Assembly: GCF_025263485.1 (NCBI RefSeq)
Contig: NZ_CP079863.1
Span: 1,054,001 to 1,118,000 of the forward strand
Source: Mycobacterium sp. SMC-2
GTDB taxonomy: Bacteria > Actinomycetota > Actinomycetes > Mycobacteriales > Mycobacteriaceae
Direction: 5' to 3'
Length of the DNA: 64,000 nt
In this document: in pieces, positions 26,316-34,807 of the stretch
Layout of the letters: every line of letters begins with the position of its first letter
Position numbering within the stretch: the first letter of the stretch is position 1
Notes under the pieces: generated by a model
What the model was told of the DNA's origin: nothing
The model's database searches: none
Seen by the model: only the letters and a program-made list of their open reading frames with translations
Made by a program: the position numbers and the translations under genes

Positions 26316-27806
26316 TCAGGCCGGCTCGGTGGCCTGCAGGCGCGCGATGATCTCGGCGCGCACCGCCGACCGCCGGGCCTTGCCGGCGTCGTCCCGCAGT
26401 GGGGTGTCGACGAATGCTATGAAGTCGGGGGTGGGCGGCACCTTGTATCCTGCGATGCGCTCGCGCAGGAATTCCTGCGCGCCCGCGGCGTCCAGCGTGG
26501 CGCCATCGGCCGTGTGCACCAGCGCGTAGGGCACCTGGCCCAGGTCGCCGGAATTCGGGTCGGGCACGCCGACGACGAGGCAGGACAGCACGTCGGGGTG
26601 CGCCGACAACGCGTTCTCGATCTCGGCGGGGTAGACGTTGCGGCCGCCAACGGTGAACATGTCCACCCGGCGATCCGACAGGTACAGGAAGCCGTCGGCG
26701 TCGAAATGGCCAAGATCCCCAAGGGAATCCCAGCCGTCGCGGGACTTGGCCGTGGCGCCGACGTAGCGGTAGGTGGGCGCGCCGCCGGGGCCGGGCCGCA
26801 TGTAGATCTCGCCGACCACGCCGGGCGGGCACGGATTGCCTTCGTCGTCGAGGACCTGCATCTCCCCGGCGACCACCACGCCGACCGATCCGCGATGGGT
26901 CAGCCACTGGTCGCCGGAGATGAACGTGAGCGCCTGTAATTCGGTGCCGCCGTACAACTCCCACACCTTTTCGGGACCCAGCAGGTCGATCCACGCCTGC
27001 TTGATCGCCGGCGGGCACGGCGCCCCCATGTGCCAGAACCGGCGCAGCGACGACAGGTCGTAGGCCCCCGGGTCGGCGTGGTAGACCGGCAGCGTCCGCT
27101 GCATGATCGTCGGCACCGTCGTCAGGAACGTGACGCGGTGGTCGGTGATCAGCCGCAGGAATTGCCGCGGGTCGAATCGGCTCATCACCACCAGGTGGTG
27201 ACGCATCAGCAGCGCGATCGTCGCGGTGGTGAAGCCGGTGTTGTGGGACAGTGGGATCGGCACCAGCGTCGTGTCGCCTTCCTGCGCGCCTAGCGGGTAG
27301 CCGATGGCGGGCGGTATGCGGGTGTCGCCCGCGGATTCGATGAGCTTGGGCCGGCCGGTGCTGCCGCCAGACCCCATCGCCTTCCACACCGGCGACACCG
27401 CTTCGGGCAGCGCCGCGTCGGACAACGCCGGTTTGGGAGTGAATCCCGCTGGCACGCTTGGGATTTGGGGGTGCTCACGGCCGACCAGCAGCGCGGGCGG
27501 GCGCAGGTCGAGCAGTCCCTGCAACTCGGCCTCCGGCAACCGCGCCGACAGCGGCTGGGGCACCGCGCCCAGTTTCCAGCACGCCACCGCCGCCTGGATC
27601 CACTCGACGGAGTTGGGCAGCACCATGGTCACGTAGTCGCCGACGCCGACGCCACGCTCGGCGTACGCGCGGGCCAGCCGGTTCGTCGAGGCGTCGAGTT
27701 CGGCGCGGGTGAGGGTCAGGCCGTCGCAGGTGACGGCGGGCTCGTCGGGCGCGAGTCGTGCCAGCGCCGCGATCTGGGTGCCGATCGGCGGGATCGGCTC
27801 ACTCAT
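26316..27806 (-). CDS. Acyl-CoA synthetase (ANL superfamily)
   Basis: A 496-residue ligase. The ATP-binding motif is GSGGSTGRPKLIESAG near residue 145, others are WELYGGTELQA, DGWDSLGDLGHFDADGFLYLSDR and the C-terminal Lys in RDDAGKARRSAV. Sequence style is close to bile-acid or long-chain acid ligases. Its start overlaps the php stop by 8 bases, so it is the next gene in the php operon. The acid substrate is unknown. Confidence 0.9.
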   Translation of the reverse strand: MSEPIPPIGTQIAALARLAPDEPAVTCDGLTLTRAELDASTNRLARAYAERGVGVGDYVTMVLPNSVEWIQAAVACWKLGAVPQPLSARLPEAELQGLLDLRPPALLVGREHPQIPSVPAGFTPKPALSDAALPEAVSPVWKAMGSGGSTGRPKLIESAGDTRIPPAIGYPLGAQEGDTTLVPIPLSHNTGFTTATIALLMRHHLVVMSRFDPRQFLRLITDHRVTFLTTVPTIMQRTLPVYHADPGAYDLSSLRRFWHMGAPCPPAIKQAWIDLLGPEKVWELYGGTELQALTFISGDQWLTHRGSVGVVVAGEMQVLDDEGNPCPPGVVGEIYMRPGPGGAPTYRYVGATAKSRDGWDSLGDLGHFDADGFLYLSDRRVDMFTVGGRNVYPAEIENALSAHPDVLSCLVVGVPDPNSGDLGQVPYALVHTADGATLDAAGAQEFLRERIAGYKVPPTPDFIAFVDTPLRDDAGKARRSAVRAEIIARLQATEPA

Positions 27807-28779
27807 AAGCGCCCTGCCGCTCGAAGATGCGGCGGGGATTGTCCACCAGCATGGTGTGCAGTTGCTCGTCGGTGACGCCGCGCTCCTTGAGTGCGGGGAT
27901 GACGTCGTTGTGGATATGCAGGTAATGCCAATTCGGTGCGGCCACCGGCAACAGCTCCTCGGGCAGCGCGTCGAAGTAGCAGTTCGCGTCGTGTGACAGC
28001 ACCATCTTGTCGGCGTGCCCGCGCTCGCACATCGTCGCCACGATGTTCACCCGGTCCTCGAACGGCGAGATCAGGTCGATGCCGAACCGGTCCATCCCGA
28101 GGTAGGAGCCGGCGGCGATGAGCTCCTCGAGGTAGCCGACGTCGGTGGTGTCGCCGGAATGGCCGATCACCACGCGGGTCAGGTCGACGCCCTCGGATTC
28201 GAAGATGCGCTGCTGCTCGAGCCCGCGCCGCAGCCCCGCGTGGGTGTGCGTCGAGATCGGCACCCCGGTGCGCTTGTGCGCCTGCGCGACCGCGCGCAGC
28301 ACCCGCTCGACGCCCGGGGTGACGCCGGGCTCGTCGGTGGCGCATTTGAGAATCCCGGCCTTGACGCCCGTGTCGGCGATGCCCTCCTCGATGTCGCGCA
28401 CGAACATGTCGGTCATGATCTCCGGGCCGTCGAGTGGCGCGCCCGGGCCCTGGTAGTGGAAACGGAATGGCACGTCGTTATACGTGTAAAGCCCGGTCGC
28501 CACAACGATATTCAGCTCGGTGGCCGCCGCGACGCGCGCGATGCGCGGGATGTAGCGGCCCAGCCCGATCACGGTGAGGTCCACGATGGTGTCCACGCCG
28601 CGGGACTTCAGCTCGTTGAGCCTGGTGATGGCGTCGGCGACCCGCCGCTCCTCGTCGCCCCAGGCTTCCGGATAGTTCTGCGCGATCTCGGTGGTCATGA
28701 TGAACACGTGCTCGTGCATGAGCGTCACGCCGAGGTCGGCGGTATCGATGGGCCCGCGGGCGGTATTGAGTTCTGACAC
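27799..28779 (-). CDS. php: Phosphotriesterase-like lactonase Php
   Basis: A 326-residue amidohydrolase-superfamily enzyme, same length as Rv0230c. Binuclear metal ligands are visible: the HxH in LMHEHVF, the carboxylated Lys in GILKCATDEPG, His in STHTHAG and VIGHSGDT, and Asp in SHDANCY. These enzymes hydrolyse N-acyl-homoserine lactones and other lactones, with weak phosphotriesterase action. GTG 28779 was chosen because it gives the family length. It lies 43 bp after the methyltransferase of the inserted cluster, so it may be read from the same transcript. Confidence 0.92.
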   Translation of the reverse strand: MSELNTARGPIDTADLGVTLMHEHVFIMTTEIAQNYPEAWGDEERRVADAITRLNELKSRGVDTIVDLTVIGLGRYIPRIARVAAATELNIVVATGLYTYNDVPFRFHYQGPGAPLDGPEIMTDMFVRDIEEGIADTGVKAGILKCATDEPGVTPGVERVLRAVAQAHKRTGVPISTHTHAGLRRGLEQQRIFESEGVDLTRVVIGHSGDTTDVGYLEELIAAGSYLGMDRFGIDLISPFEDRVNIVATMCERGHADKMVLSHDANCYFDALPEELLPVAAPNWHYLHIHNDVIPALKERGVTDEQLHTMLVDNPRRIFERQGAYE

Positions 28780-28822
28780 GGCACTGATGCTAGGTCGACA
28801 CGGCGGCAACCAACAGGGGGTG

Positions 28823-29533
28823 TCAGGTCGTCGTGCGCACCACCTCGAGCCATTCCGTCGATTCGGGGGTGGGGGTGACCAAGCGTAATCCGGCCCGGTC
28901 GAACTCGCGGCGCAGTTCGGCGACCGTCAAAACCTCGAGATGGATGCATTGCCGCAGCTCTGATTCGTCGGCGATCAGCGCGTATTCGCCGTCGACGAGC
29001 CGGTCACGATTGCTGTTGATCGTCACGCGCGCCGCCACGTCGCCGAGCGATTTGCGTTCGGTCCAACCCGAGGGCCGGGCGGCCCAGAAGGCCGGCGGCT
29101 TCCACTGCACGACGGCCTTGCCCGTCGGTTTGAGATGGTGTGCGACCGTTGCCAGCACGGACCGCCGGAGATGGTCACCGCGGTAGTGAATCAGGTTGGT
29201 GATCAACAAGACCGCGTCGAACCTTTCCGCCAGCCGCACCTCCTCGATGCGGGCGCACACGGTCCGGGCGAGCCGGACTTCGGCCAGCATGCGCTCGGAG
29301 TCGTCGACCGCGGTGACGCGGTGGCCCATCGCGGCGAGCGGATCGGCGATCCGTCCGGTGCCGGCGCCGAGCTCCAGCACCGAGCTCCGCGGTTGCAGTA
29401 GCGCGTCGATCTGCTCGGGCTCACCGGTCGGGGGCATTCGACGGTAGAGCTCGATCAGGCTTCCGTCGGCCGTCCGTTCGTGGCCCGCATCGGCGCCGTG
29501 GTTTGCATCCGCCAGGCAATGACATAGCGACAT
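28823..29533 (-). CDS. Class I SAM-dependent methyltransferase (cluster gene)
   Basis: A 236-residue methyltransferase starting at ATG 29533 with GAAGGA upstream. Motif I is VLELGAGTGRIADPLAAMG near residue 52 and is followed by VTAVDDSERML; LLITNLIHY and HLKPTGKAVVQW fit the Methyltransf_25 pattern. It is the last gene of the oxoamine-synthase operon, 13 bp after the ATP-grasp gene. It probably methylates an N, O or C of the cluster product. Confidence 0.82.
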   Translation of the reverse strand: MSLCHCLADANHGADAGHERTADGSLIELYRRMPPTGEPEQIDALLQPRSSVLELGAGTGRIADPLAAMGHRVTAVDDSERMLAEVRLARTVCARIEEVRLAERFDAVLLITNLIHYRGDHLRRSVLATVAHHLKPTGKAVVQWKPPAFWAARPSGWTERKSLGDVAARVTINSNRDRLVDGEYALIADESELRQCIHLEVLTVAELRREFDRAGLRLVTPTPESTEWLEVVRTTT

Positions 29534-29546
29534 GGTTCGTCCTTCC

Positions 29547-30815
29547 CTACGCGACCTCGTAGAAGCTCTCGCCGTCGATGTAGCGCAGCGTCCACAGGTC
29601 GCGGGCCAGCACTTCGCCGACCTCGTGCGCGAGCGTGACGAAGATCGGGTAGGTCAGGTCGTTGGTGGTGAGCGGCAGGTGTTCCCCGGGGCTGACCCGG
29701 ATCCGCATGTCGTGGAAGCTGTCCAGCCCCTTGATGGCCTCCAGGCTCCGATAGGCGAGCAGCGTGCCGCTGCGCGGGGCGACCATCACCGTTCGCGCCA
29801 CGTGCTGGTGCAGGCGGTAGGGCCGCCCGCGGTTTCGGGCGAAGCGCTCGGGTCGCGCATAGGCGTCCACCGCCCAGCCGACCTGCGACCGTCCGGTGGC
29901 CATGCGCGCGCACTCGGGCAGGGTGGCGCCCGCTATCCGTGCGCCCACTTCGACCAGGCACGGCCCGTCCGACGTGAGCTTGATCTCGGCGTGCGCCGGG
30001 CCGTGCCGGATGCCGAGGGCGTCGAGCACCTCGAAGGCGTACGCGGTCAGCTCGTCCTGCACTTCGCCGATCGACGGCAGCAGCCGCCAGGCCACCACGA
30101 GGTCGGGAATACCGTTGGCGTTGATGCGGTATGTCTCCCAGATGTCGCACACATGGTGCTCGCCGTCGCGGCTGACCGTGTCGACGGTGTATTCGGCGCC
30201 GACCAGGCACTCCTGCGCCACGACGCCGTCGTTCTGCTGCGCCAGCACGTTGTCGCGTCCGTTGAGTCGCCGGAAGGCTTGCACGGCGTCCTCCGGGCTG
30301 CGGCACCAGGTGACGCCGTCGTTGCCGGCGCTGCGCAGCGGCTTGACGACCACCATGCCCCCAATTTCGCTGTGCCACTTGCGGAGCTGGTCCTCGTCTT
30401 CCACCAAGATCTGCCGGGCTCCGCGCAGACCTTGTTGTTTGATCCGCTCGATCATCTGATACTTGTCGCGCCGTGCGGCGCTCAGCGCCGTCCCGTTGGT
30501 GGGCGCGCCGGTGATCGGGTGGAAAAATTCGCTGAGCGCGTCGGCCAGTTCCACTCCCGGTTCGGTGCCGGCCACCACGGCAACCGGGTGGAAGGCCGAC
30601 AGCCGGGCCAGCGTCTCGTCCAGGTCGCCGCGATGCACGATGTCGACCTCGTAGGGGTACCGATCGGGTTGGCCGCGCAGCGCTATCGGCACCTCGGCGG
30701 TGCTTTGCACCCGCACCGGGGTGTACCCCGCGCTGCGGAAGCCCTGGGCGAGCTCGGTTCCGATGTTGGCATAGGTATCAACCAATACGACATGTCGTCC
30801 GGCATTGTCATGCAC
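29547..30815 (-). CDS. ATP-grasp ligase (carboxylate-amine type)
   Basis: A 422-residue enzyme that joins a carboxylate to an amine through an acyl phosphate. The pre-ATP-grasp domain starts HVVLVDTYANIGTEL; the ATP-grasp core has DKYQMIERI, GGMVVVKPLRSAGNDGV, QECLVGAEYTVDTV and the metal-binding ending HAEIKLTSDGPCLVEVGARIAG. This resembles dipeptide ligases and related amide-bond-forming enzymes. GTG 30815 is preceded by GGAGGAGG. It lies 16 bp after the MaoC gene. It probably couples an amino acid to a product of the upstream enzymes. Confidence 0.88.
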   Translation of the reverse strand: MHDNAGRHVVLVDTYANIGTELAQGFRSAGYTPVRVQSTAEVPIALRGQPDRYPYEVDIVHRGDLDETLARLSAFHPVAVVAGTEPGVELADALSEFFHPITGAPTNGTALSAARRDKYQMIERIKQQGLRGARQILVEDEDQLRKWHSEIGGMVVVKPLRSAGNDGVTWCRSPEDAVQAFRRLNGRDNVLAQQNDGVVAQECLVGAEYTVDTVSRDGEHHVCDIWETYRINANGIPDLVVAWRLLPSIGEVQDELTAYAFEVLDALGIRHGPAHAEIKLTSDGPCLVEVGARIAGATLPECARMATGRSQVGWAVDAYARPERFARNRGRPYRLHQHVARTVMVAPRSGTLLAYRSLEAIKGLDSFHDMRIRVSPGEHLPLTTNDLTYPIFVTLAHEVGEVLARDLWTLRYIDGESFYEVA

Positions 30816-30831
30816 GTCGCGCCTCCTCCGT

Positions 30832-31368
30832 TCAGTACGCGGCTTGGTCTTCGAGATCGTGTTCGCGAGTCGGCAACAGAAACGTCCGCCGGCACGTGAG
30901 AAACAGCGTGCCGTCCGCCTTGACCCCACGGGTGGCGCATTTGACGATTCCCTGGCTGGGGCGGGATTTCGACAGGCGCTTGTCGAGGTACTCGGTCTCG
31001 GCATAGATGGTGTCGCCGACGAAAACCGGGGCGAGGAGCCGGATGTCGTCCCAGCCCAGGTTCGCCAGGCCCTTGGCGCTGGTGCTGGGCACGCTCATCC
31101 CCGAGACGATCGACAGCGTGACCAGACTCGACACCAAAGGGCGCTTCCACTCGGTCTTTTCGCAGTACGCGTTGTCGATGTGCAACGGGTGCAGGTTGTG
31201 CGCCAGCAATGACATCCAGATGTTGTCGGCCTCGGTCAAAGTTCGGCCCGGACGGTGCTCGACGATCGCCCCGACCTCGATGTCTTCGTAGACCAGGCCG
31301 CGCGACTCGCGCCAGCGCCGATCACCGACCTTCTTGTAAGCACCGATCTGGTCCATGGACAGCCTCAT
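30832..31368 (-). CDS. MaoC-like hydratase/dehydratase
   Basis: A 178-residue single hot-dog-fold protein. The pattern ESRGLVYEDIEVGAIVEHRPGRTLTEAD followed by LHIDNAYCEKTEW and RPLVSSLVTLSIVSGMS resembles mesaconyl-CoA/2-methylfumaryl-CoA hydratases. It adds or removes water at a CoA thioester. The start ATG 31368 overlaps the stop of the CitE-like gene (ATGA). Pairing with a CitE-like lyase recalls the malyl-CoA lyase/mesaconyl-CoA hydratase pair of known carbon pathways; the exact substrate is inference. Confidence 0.85.
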   Translation of the reverse strand: MRLSMDQIGAYKKVGDRRWRESRGLVYEDIEVGAIVEHRPGRTLTEADNIWMSLLAHNLHPLHIDNAYCEKTEWKRPLVSSLVTLSIVSGMSVPSTSAKGLANLGWDDIRLLAPVFVGDTIYAETEYLDKRLSKSRPSQGIVKCATRGVKADGTLFLTCRRTFLLPTREHDLEDQAAY

Positions 31369-32249
31369 CCGCTGGTGGCGTATCGACGCTGTGGGTCAAG
31401 GGCTTTCGCCCGCCGCAACAGGCGGCGCGCAGCGGCGACCATGGGCGGACCGACCATCTGTCCGTCGAGGACGCCGATCTCCCCGGACCGTTCCTGCGCG
31501 ATGTCGATAACGCGTCGAGCCCGTTCCACCTCTGCGGGCAACGGCGTGAAGCCGTCGTTGATCACCGCCACCTGCCGGGGGTGAACCGCGGCCTTGCCGC
31601 CGAAGCCGAGCTCGCGCGATCGGTTCACGTCGATCTTCAGGGCCAGTTCGTTACCGAGGTCGAAGGTGGGGGCGTCGATCGCCGGAATGCCGGCCGCGGC
31701 GGCCGCCGTGACGATACGCGAACGCGCGTACAGCAACGGTTCCCAGTCCATCGAGATGCCGAGGTCGGCCGCGAAGTCGGCCGCCCCGAAGACCAGCGCG
31801 CGCACCCGGGGCGTGGCCGTCGCGATCTGCTCGACGGCGGCGAGGCCGGCCGCGGTTTCGATCGTCACCAGGAAGTCGATGTCCGCGGCCTGCTCACCCA
31901 GCATGTCCTCGAGGATGAGCAGATCGTGTGCGCAATCGACCTTCGGAACGAGCAGGGCGTCGGGCCGGATGGCGCCGTACGCCAGGGCTAGGACATCGCG
32001 CAAGCCGTCGGTGGTGCGCAGGCTGTTGATCCTCAGGGCGCGGATGCATTCGGGTGACGGCCTTTTGAACAGTCGAGCGGCCACGCTGCGAGCCAGCTCG
32101 CGCCGGGCGGGCGGCACCGCGTCTTCGAGGTCGAGCGTGCACACGTCCGCGCCCGACCGCAGGGCCGTGGGGTACTGCCGCGGATTGATCGCACTCGTCA
32201 TGAGCATCGTGCGAAACACCCACGGCTGGCCCGTGTTCCGCCGGCTCAC
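31365..32249 (-). CDS. HpcH/HpaI aldolase - CitE-like CoA ester lyase
   Basis: A 294-residue TIM-barrel lyase. Visible motifs: RTMLMTSAINPRQYPTALRSG, the metal-site LDLEDAVPP, the catalytic Arg in ALRINSLR, TIETAAGLAAV with the metal-binding Glu, and FGAADFAADLGI with the Asp. The C-terminal GGKAAVHPRQVAVIN is typical of malyl-CoA/citramalyl-CoA lyases. It would make or cleave a 3-hydroxyacyl-CoA from glyoxylate or pyruvate and an acyl-CoA. GTG 32249 overlaps the upstream stop (GTGA), so translation is coupled. Confidence 0.88.
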   Translation of the reverse strand: MSRRNTGQPWVFRTMLMTSAINPRQYPTALRSGADVCTLDLEDAVPPARRELARSVAARLFKRPSPECIRALRINSLRTTDGLRDVLALAYGAIRPDALLVPKVDCAHDLLILEDMLGEQAADIDFLVTIETAAGLAAVEQIATATPRVRALVFGAADFAADLGISMDWEPLLYARSRIVTAAAAAGIPAIDAPTFDLGNELALKIDVNRSRELGFGGKAAVHPRQVAVINDGFTPLPAEVERARRVIDIAQERSGEIGVLDGQMVGPPMVAAARRLLRRAKALDPQRRYATSG

Positions 32250-33502
32250 GCCGAAACTCCTACCAGCTCCGCTGATTCCGGCGCCACCAGCTCTTCGACG
32301 ATCTCGCACAATCGGCGGATGTCGTCGGGATCGTTGTCGGCGCGCAGCATGATGCGCAGCCCCGCATCGCCCCGCGGGGTGACCGGGAAGAAGACCGCCG
32401 ACGCGTAGAAGCCGCGGTCGAACAGTTGGCGGGACAGGCCGATTGCCTTGTCGTCCTCGCCCGTCCGGATGACCCGGATCGGGGTGTCCAGGCCGGCCTG
32501 CGGGGTCGAGATCAGGCTGTCGAAGAGGGCGGCATTGTCGCGCAGCTTTTGCTGTAGCCGTGCCAGCTCGGGCGAATTGTGCACGCGCAACGAACCCAGG
32601 CAAGCGCCGACCGTCGGCGCGTTCGCCGGCTTGGACCAAGCCAGCGGACCGCCGAATCGCATGAGAATGTCATGGTGCTTCTCGGGGCCCAGCATGATGA
32701 CCCCGCCGCTCGCGCCGTAGGCTTTGCCGAGCGAGGCGACGATGACGGTCAGCGGGTTGAGCTCCTCGGGCATCATGGATCGCACGATTCCTTCGCCCTT
32801 TTCGCCGTACATCGACAACGAGTGGGCCTCGTCGAAAAACAGGAACAGGCCGTAGCGGTCCTGCAGCTCCAGCAGCTCTTTGACCGGCGCGACGCCTCCC
32901 AACGAGTAGGCGCCATCGGCGACGTAGGCGACCCGCTTGTGCCTCTTGCACATGTCTTCGAGGTAGTTGAGGTCGTTGTGCGGGCAGGTGTAGACCGGCG
33001 CTTCGTCGGCGCAGATGGGCTTGATGTAGTTGAGCGAGAAGTGGCTGAACTTGTCGAACACCATGACGCGCGGCTCCCCGTCGTCCGTCAGGTGTCCCGA
33101 GGAGATCAGCGGCAGCACAGCCGAGCTGGCCACCGCCGTGGAGATCGCGGAAACACAGTGGGCACGCCACAAGGCCGAGAGTCCCGCTTCGAGCTCGTCG
33201 ATGATGGAGAACCGGATGCGCAGACGTGAGGCGGACAGCGCGAAGGTTTGCTCCGTATCGATCGCCGTGCGAGCGCCGTCGAGCACCCATGGATGGGAAT
33301 GCAATCCGAGGTAGGAGCACGAAATCATATTGATGAAACGGTGACCGTCGCTCTGCCGCTCCAGCAGGTCGTTGCCGATGTAGCGGACGCCGTTGTCCAG
33401 CAGCCCGTTGTCGGCAGCCGCCTGCCACGCGGGATTGCCGACTTCGATGGCCTTGGCGTTGTTCCGGAATCGGTGTATCAGCGACTGTTCGTCTGACTTC
33501 AT
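32246..33502 (-). CDS. PLP-dependent alpha-oxoamine synthase (AONS/BioF-KBL-like)
   Basis: A 418-residue fold-type I aminotransferase-family enzyme that condenses an amino acid with an acyl-CoA, releasing CO2 and CoA to give an alpha-amino ketone. PLP-binding residues are Asp224 and His227 in FFDEAHS, His154 in FDKFSHFS, and the Schiff-base Lys260 in VIVASLGKAYGASGG. The N-terminal SCSYLGLHSHP matches the substrate-entry motif of the family. ATG 33502 is preceded by GAGGAG. It is the first gene of a five-gene coupled operon. The usual biotin genes are not nearby, so a BioF role is unlikely. Confidence 0.9.
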   Translation of the reverse strand: MKSDEQSLIHRFRNNAKAIEVGNPAWQAAADNGLLDNGVRYIGNDLLERQSDGHRFINMISCSYLGLHSHPWVLDGARTAIDTEQTFALSASRLRIRFSIIDELEAGLSALWRAHCVSAISTAVASSAVLPLISSGHLTDDGEPRVMVFDKFSHFSLNYIKPICADEAPVYTCPHNDLNYLEDMCKRHKRVAYVADGAYSLGGVAPVKELLELQDRYGLFLFFDEAHSLSMYGEKGEGIVRSMMPEELNPLTVIVASLGKAYGASGGVIMLGPEKHHDILMRFGGPLAWSKPANAPTVGACLGSLRVHNSPELARLQQKLRDNAALFDSLISTPQAGLDTPIRVIRTGEDDKAIGLSRQLFDRGFYASAVFFPVTPRGDAGLRIMLRADNDPDDIRRLCEIVEELVAPESAELVGVSA

Positions 33503-33779
33503 CGCAGGTCTCCTCTGGTATGCGTCCAGGCGCGCAGGGGGCGCCGGCCGCCGAAATTGCATGCGCTGGACGGTAGAAGAAGCCACGCGCGACCGCCTCC
33601 GCCGATCGGCTCGGCGAAGTGATGATTCCTTTGTCATCCGATCGGGGGACGCGGGATTCCTCCCCCGCACTGGCCGCCCGGCCGACAGACACCGCCGCGT
33701 CCCGTCGGCACCGTTATCGCATGCTCTGCGTAACCACGACGCGCACCCGGGCGCTGGGCTCGCCCGGGAAGGTGGCCTG
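33503..33779. promoter_or_regulatory. Divergent promoter region of the oxoamine-synthase cluster
   Basis: A 277-bp gap between the divergent synthase and exporter genes. It must hold both promoters. A short inverted repeat GATGA-N8-TCATC (about 33622-33639) and a low-GC patch around it are the only structures I see. No regulator gene is in the cluster. Confidence 0.4.
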
Positions 33780-34721
33780 ATGCCCTGGCTTGCTCTGCTC
33801 GCGGGCAACGGCTTGCACGCGGTGATCACCGCGCTGTTGGGATTGTCCTCGCTCACCGCCGCGGACAGCCTGATGATCCTGGCGATCGCCGCGGCCGCGT
33901 GCACGGTGCTCGGAGCCGTTGCGGCGCGGCGGAACCCGGCCGCGCGCGCACCCGCCGCCCGGTCCCTGGCCTGGTTGAACCTGTGGACCGCGGTCACCTT
34001 CGTCGCCTTCTTCCTGGGTGTGGCGATCTACGGCGCGGTGGTCGTGTTCACGCTGGGAGCCTCGTTCGCTCCGGTCGCGGTGACCGCCTGGTCGGGCGTT
34101 CAGGCCGGCCGCGACCCGGCTTCGACGCGCCCCGGTCGGGCGCAATGGTGGGCGGTGGGCCTGTTGGCCGTCCTGGGCTGCTTGCTGGTGGCCACGCAGG
34201 CACGGCCGGACTCCCGCGGGATCGCGCCGCTGCTGGCCGCGGCCGCTCTGGGCGTCATCGACGGCATGGCCGCCGGCGGGGCCGCCGTAGTCTCCCGTCG
34301 CCTGGGCCGCGACGGGGTCGGCGTGTGGCACGTGATGGCTCACCGCTACTACGCCACCACCGGTGTCGCTGCGATTGCTTTGCTGGTGCTGGTCCCGGCC
34401 GGAGTGCTCGCCGCGCCCTCGATGCCGCTGAGCGTGTCGGTCGCGGCCGCGCTCGGCTCCCTGGTGGTGCCGTTCTTCTTGATCCAGTACGCCATTCAGC
34501 GGCTGGCGCCTGTGCTGGTGACGACGACGCTGGCGTTGATACCGGAAACCGCGCTCTTCGTCGAGATGGCGGACGGGCGAGCGGTGAGCTGGCCCGCACT
34601 GATGCTCGGGTTGCTCATCGTGCCGGCCAGCATTGCCATATTCGCCACCGAGCACAAACGGCCACCGGCTGACCAGCCGGCGATCGGTGGCGAGGTTGTC
34701 AAAGCGGTCGAGGTGGTATGA
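33780..34721 (+). CDS. EamA/DMT family transporter
   Basis: A 313-residue membrane protein with about ten predicted helices (LLAGNGLHAVITALLGLSSL, WTAVTFVAFFLGVAIYGAVV, VAAALGSLVVPFFLIQYAI, WPALMLGLLIVPASIAIFAT among them) in the drug/metabolite transporter layout. ATG 33780 follows GGGAAGGTGG; the longer open frame to 33393 runs antisense to the synthase gene. It is divergent from the biosynthetic operon and is the likely exporter of its product. Confidence 0.85.
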   Translation: MPWLALLAGNGLHAVITALLGLSSLTAADSLMILAIAAAACTVLGAVAARRNPAARAPAARSLAWLNLWTAVTFVAFFLGVAIYGAVVVFTLGASFAPVAVTAWSGVQAGRDPASTRPGRAQWWAVGLLAVLGCLLVATQARPDSRGIAPLLAAAALGVIDGMAAGGAAVVSRRLGRDGVGVWHVMAHRYYATTGVAAIALLVLVPAGVLAAPSMPLSVSVAAALGSLVVPFFLIQYAIQRLAPVLVTTTLALIPETALFVEMADGRAVSWPALMLGLLIVPASIAIFATEHKRPPADQPAIGGEVVKAVEVV

Positions 34722-34807
34722 CGGCACGCGCCGTTCGTGGGCTATGCCGCGGCCACGCCGGTGGCGTACCGTCACCCTCGTCCTGACCGGATGCCCTGGG
34801 AGTCGTC

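Noticed and set aside
24561..26939. 792-codon plus-strand open frame
   Set aside because: It runs out of frame through tmaT and antisense through the YbjN and ligase genes; a shadow.
32246..33502. Biotin synthesis gene bioF
   Set aside because: No bioA, bioB or bioD nearby; the partners are a CitE-like lyase, MaoC and ATP-grasp enzymes, and the active-site loop differs from the usual BioF form.
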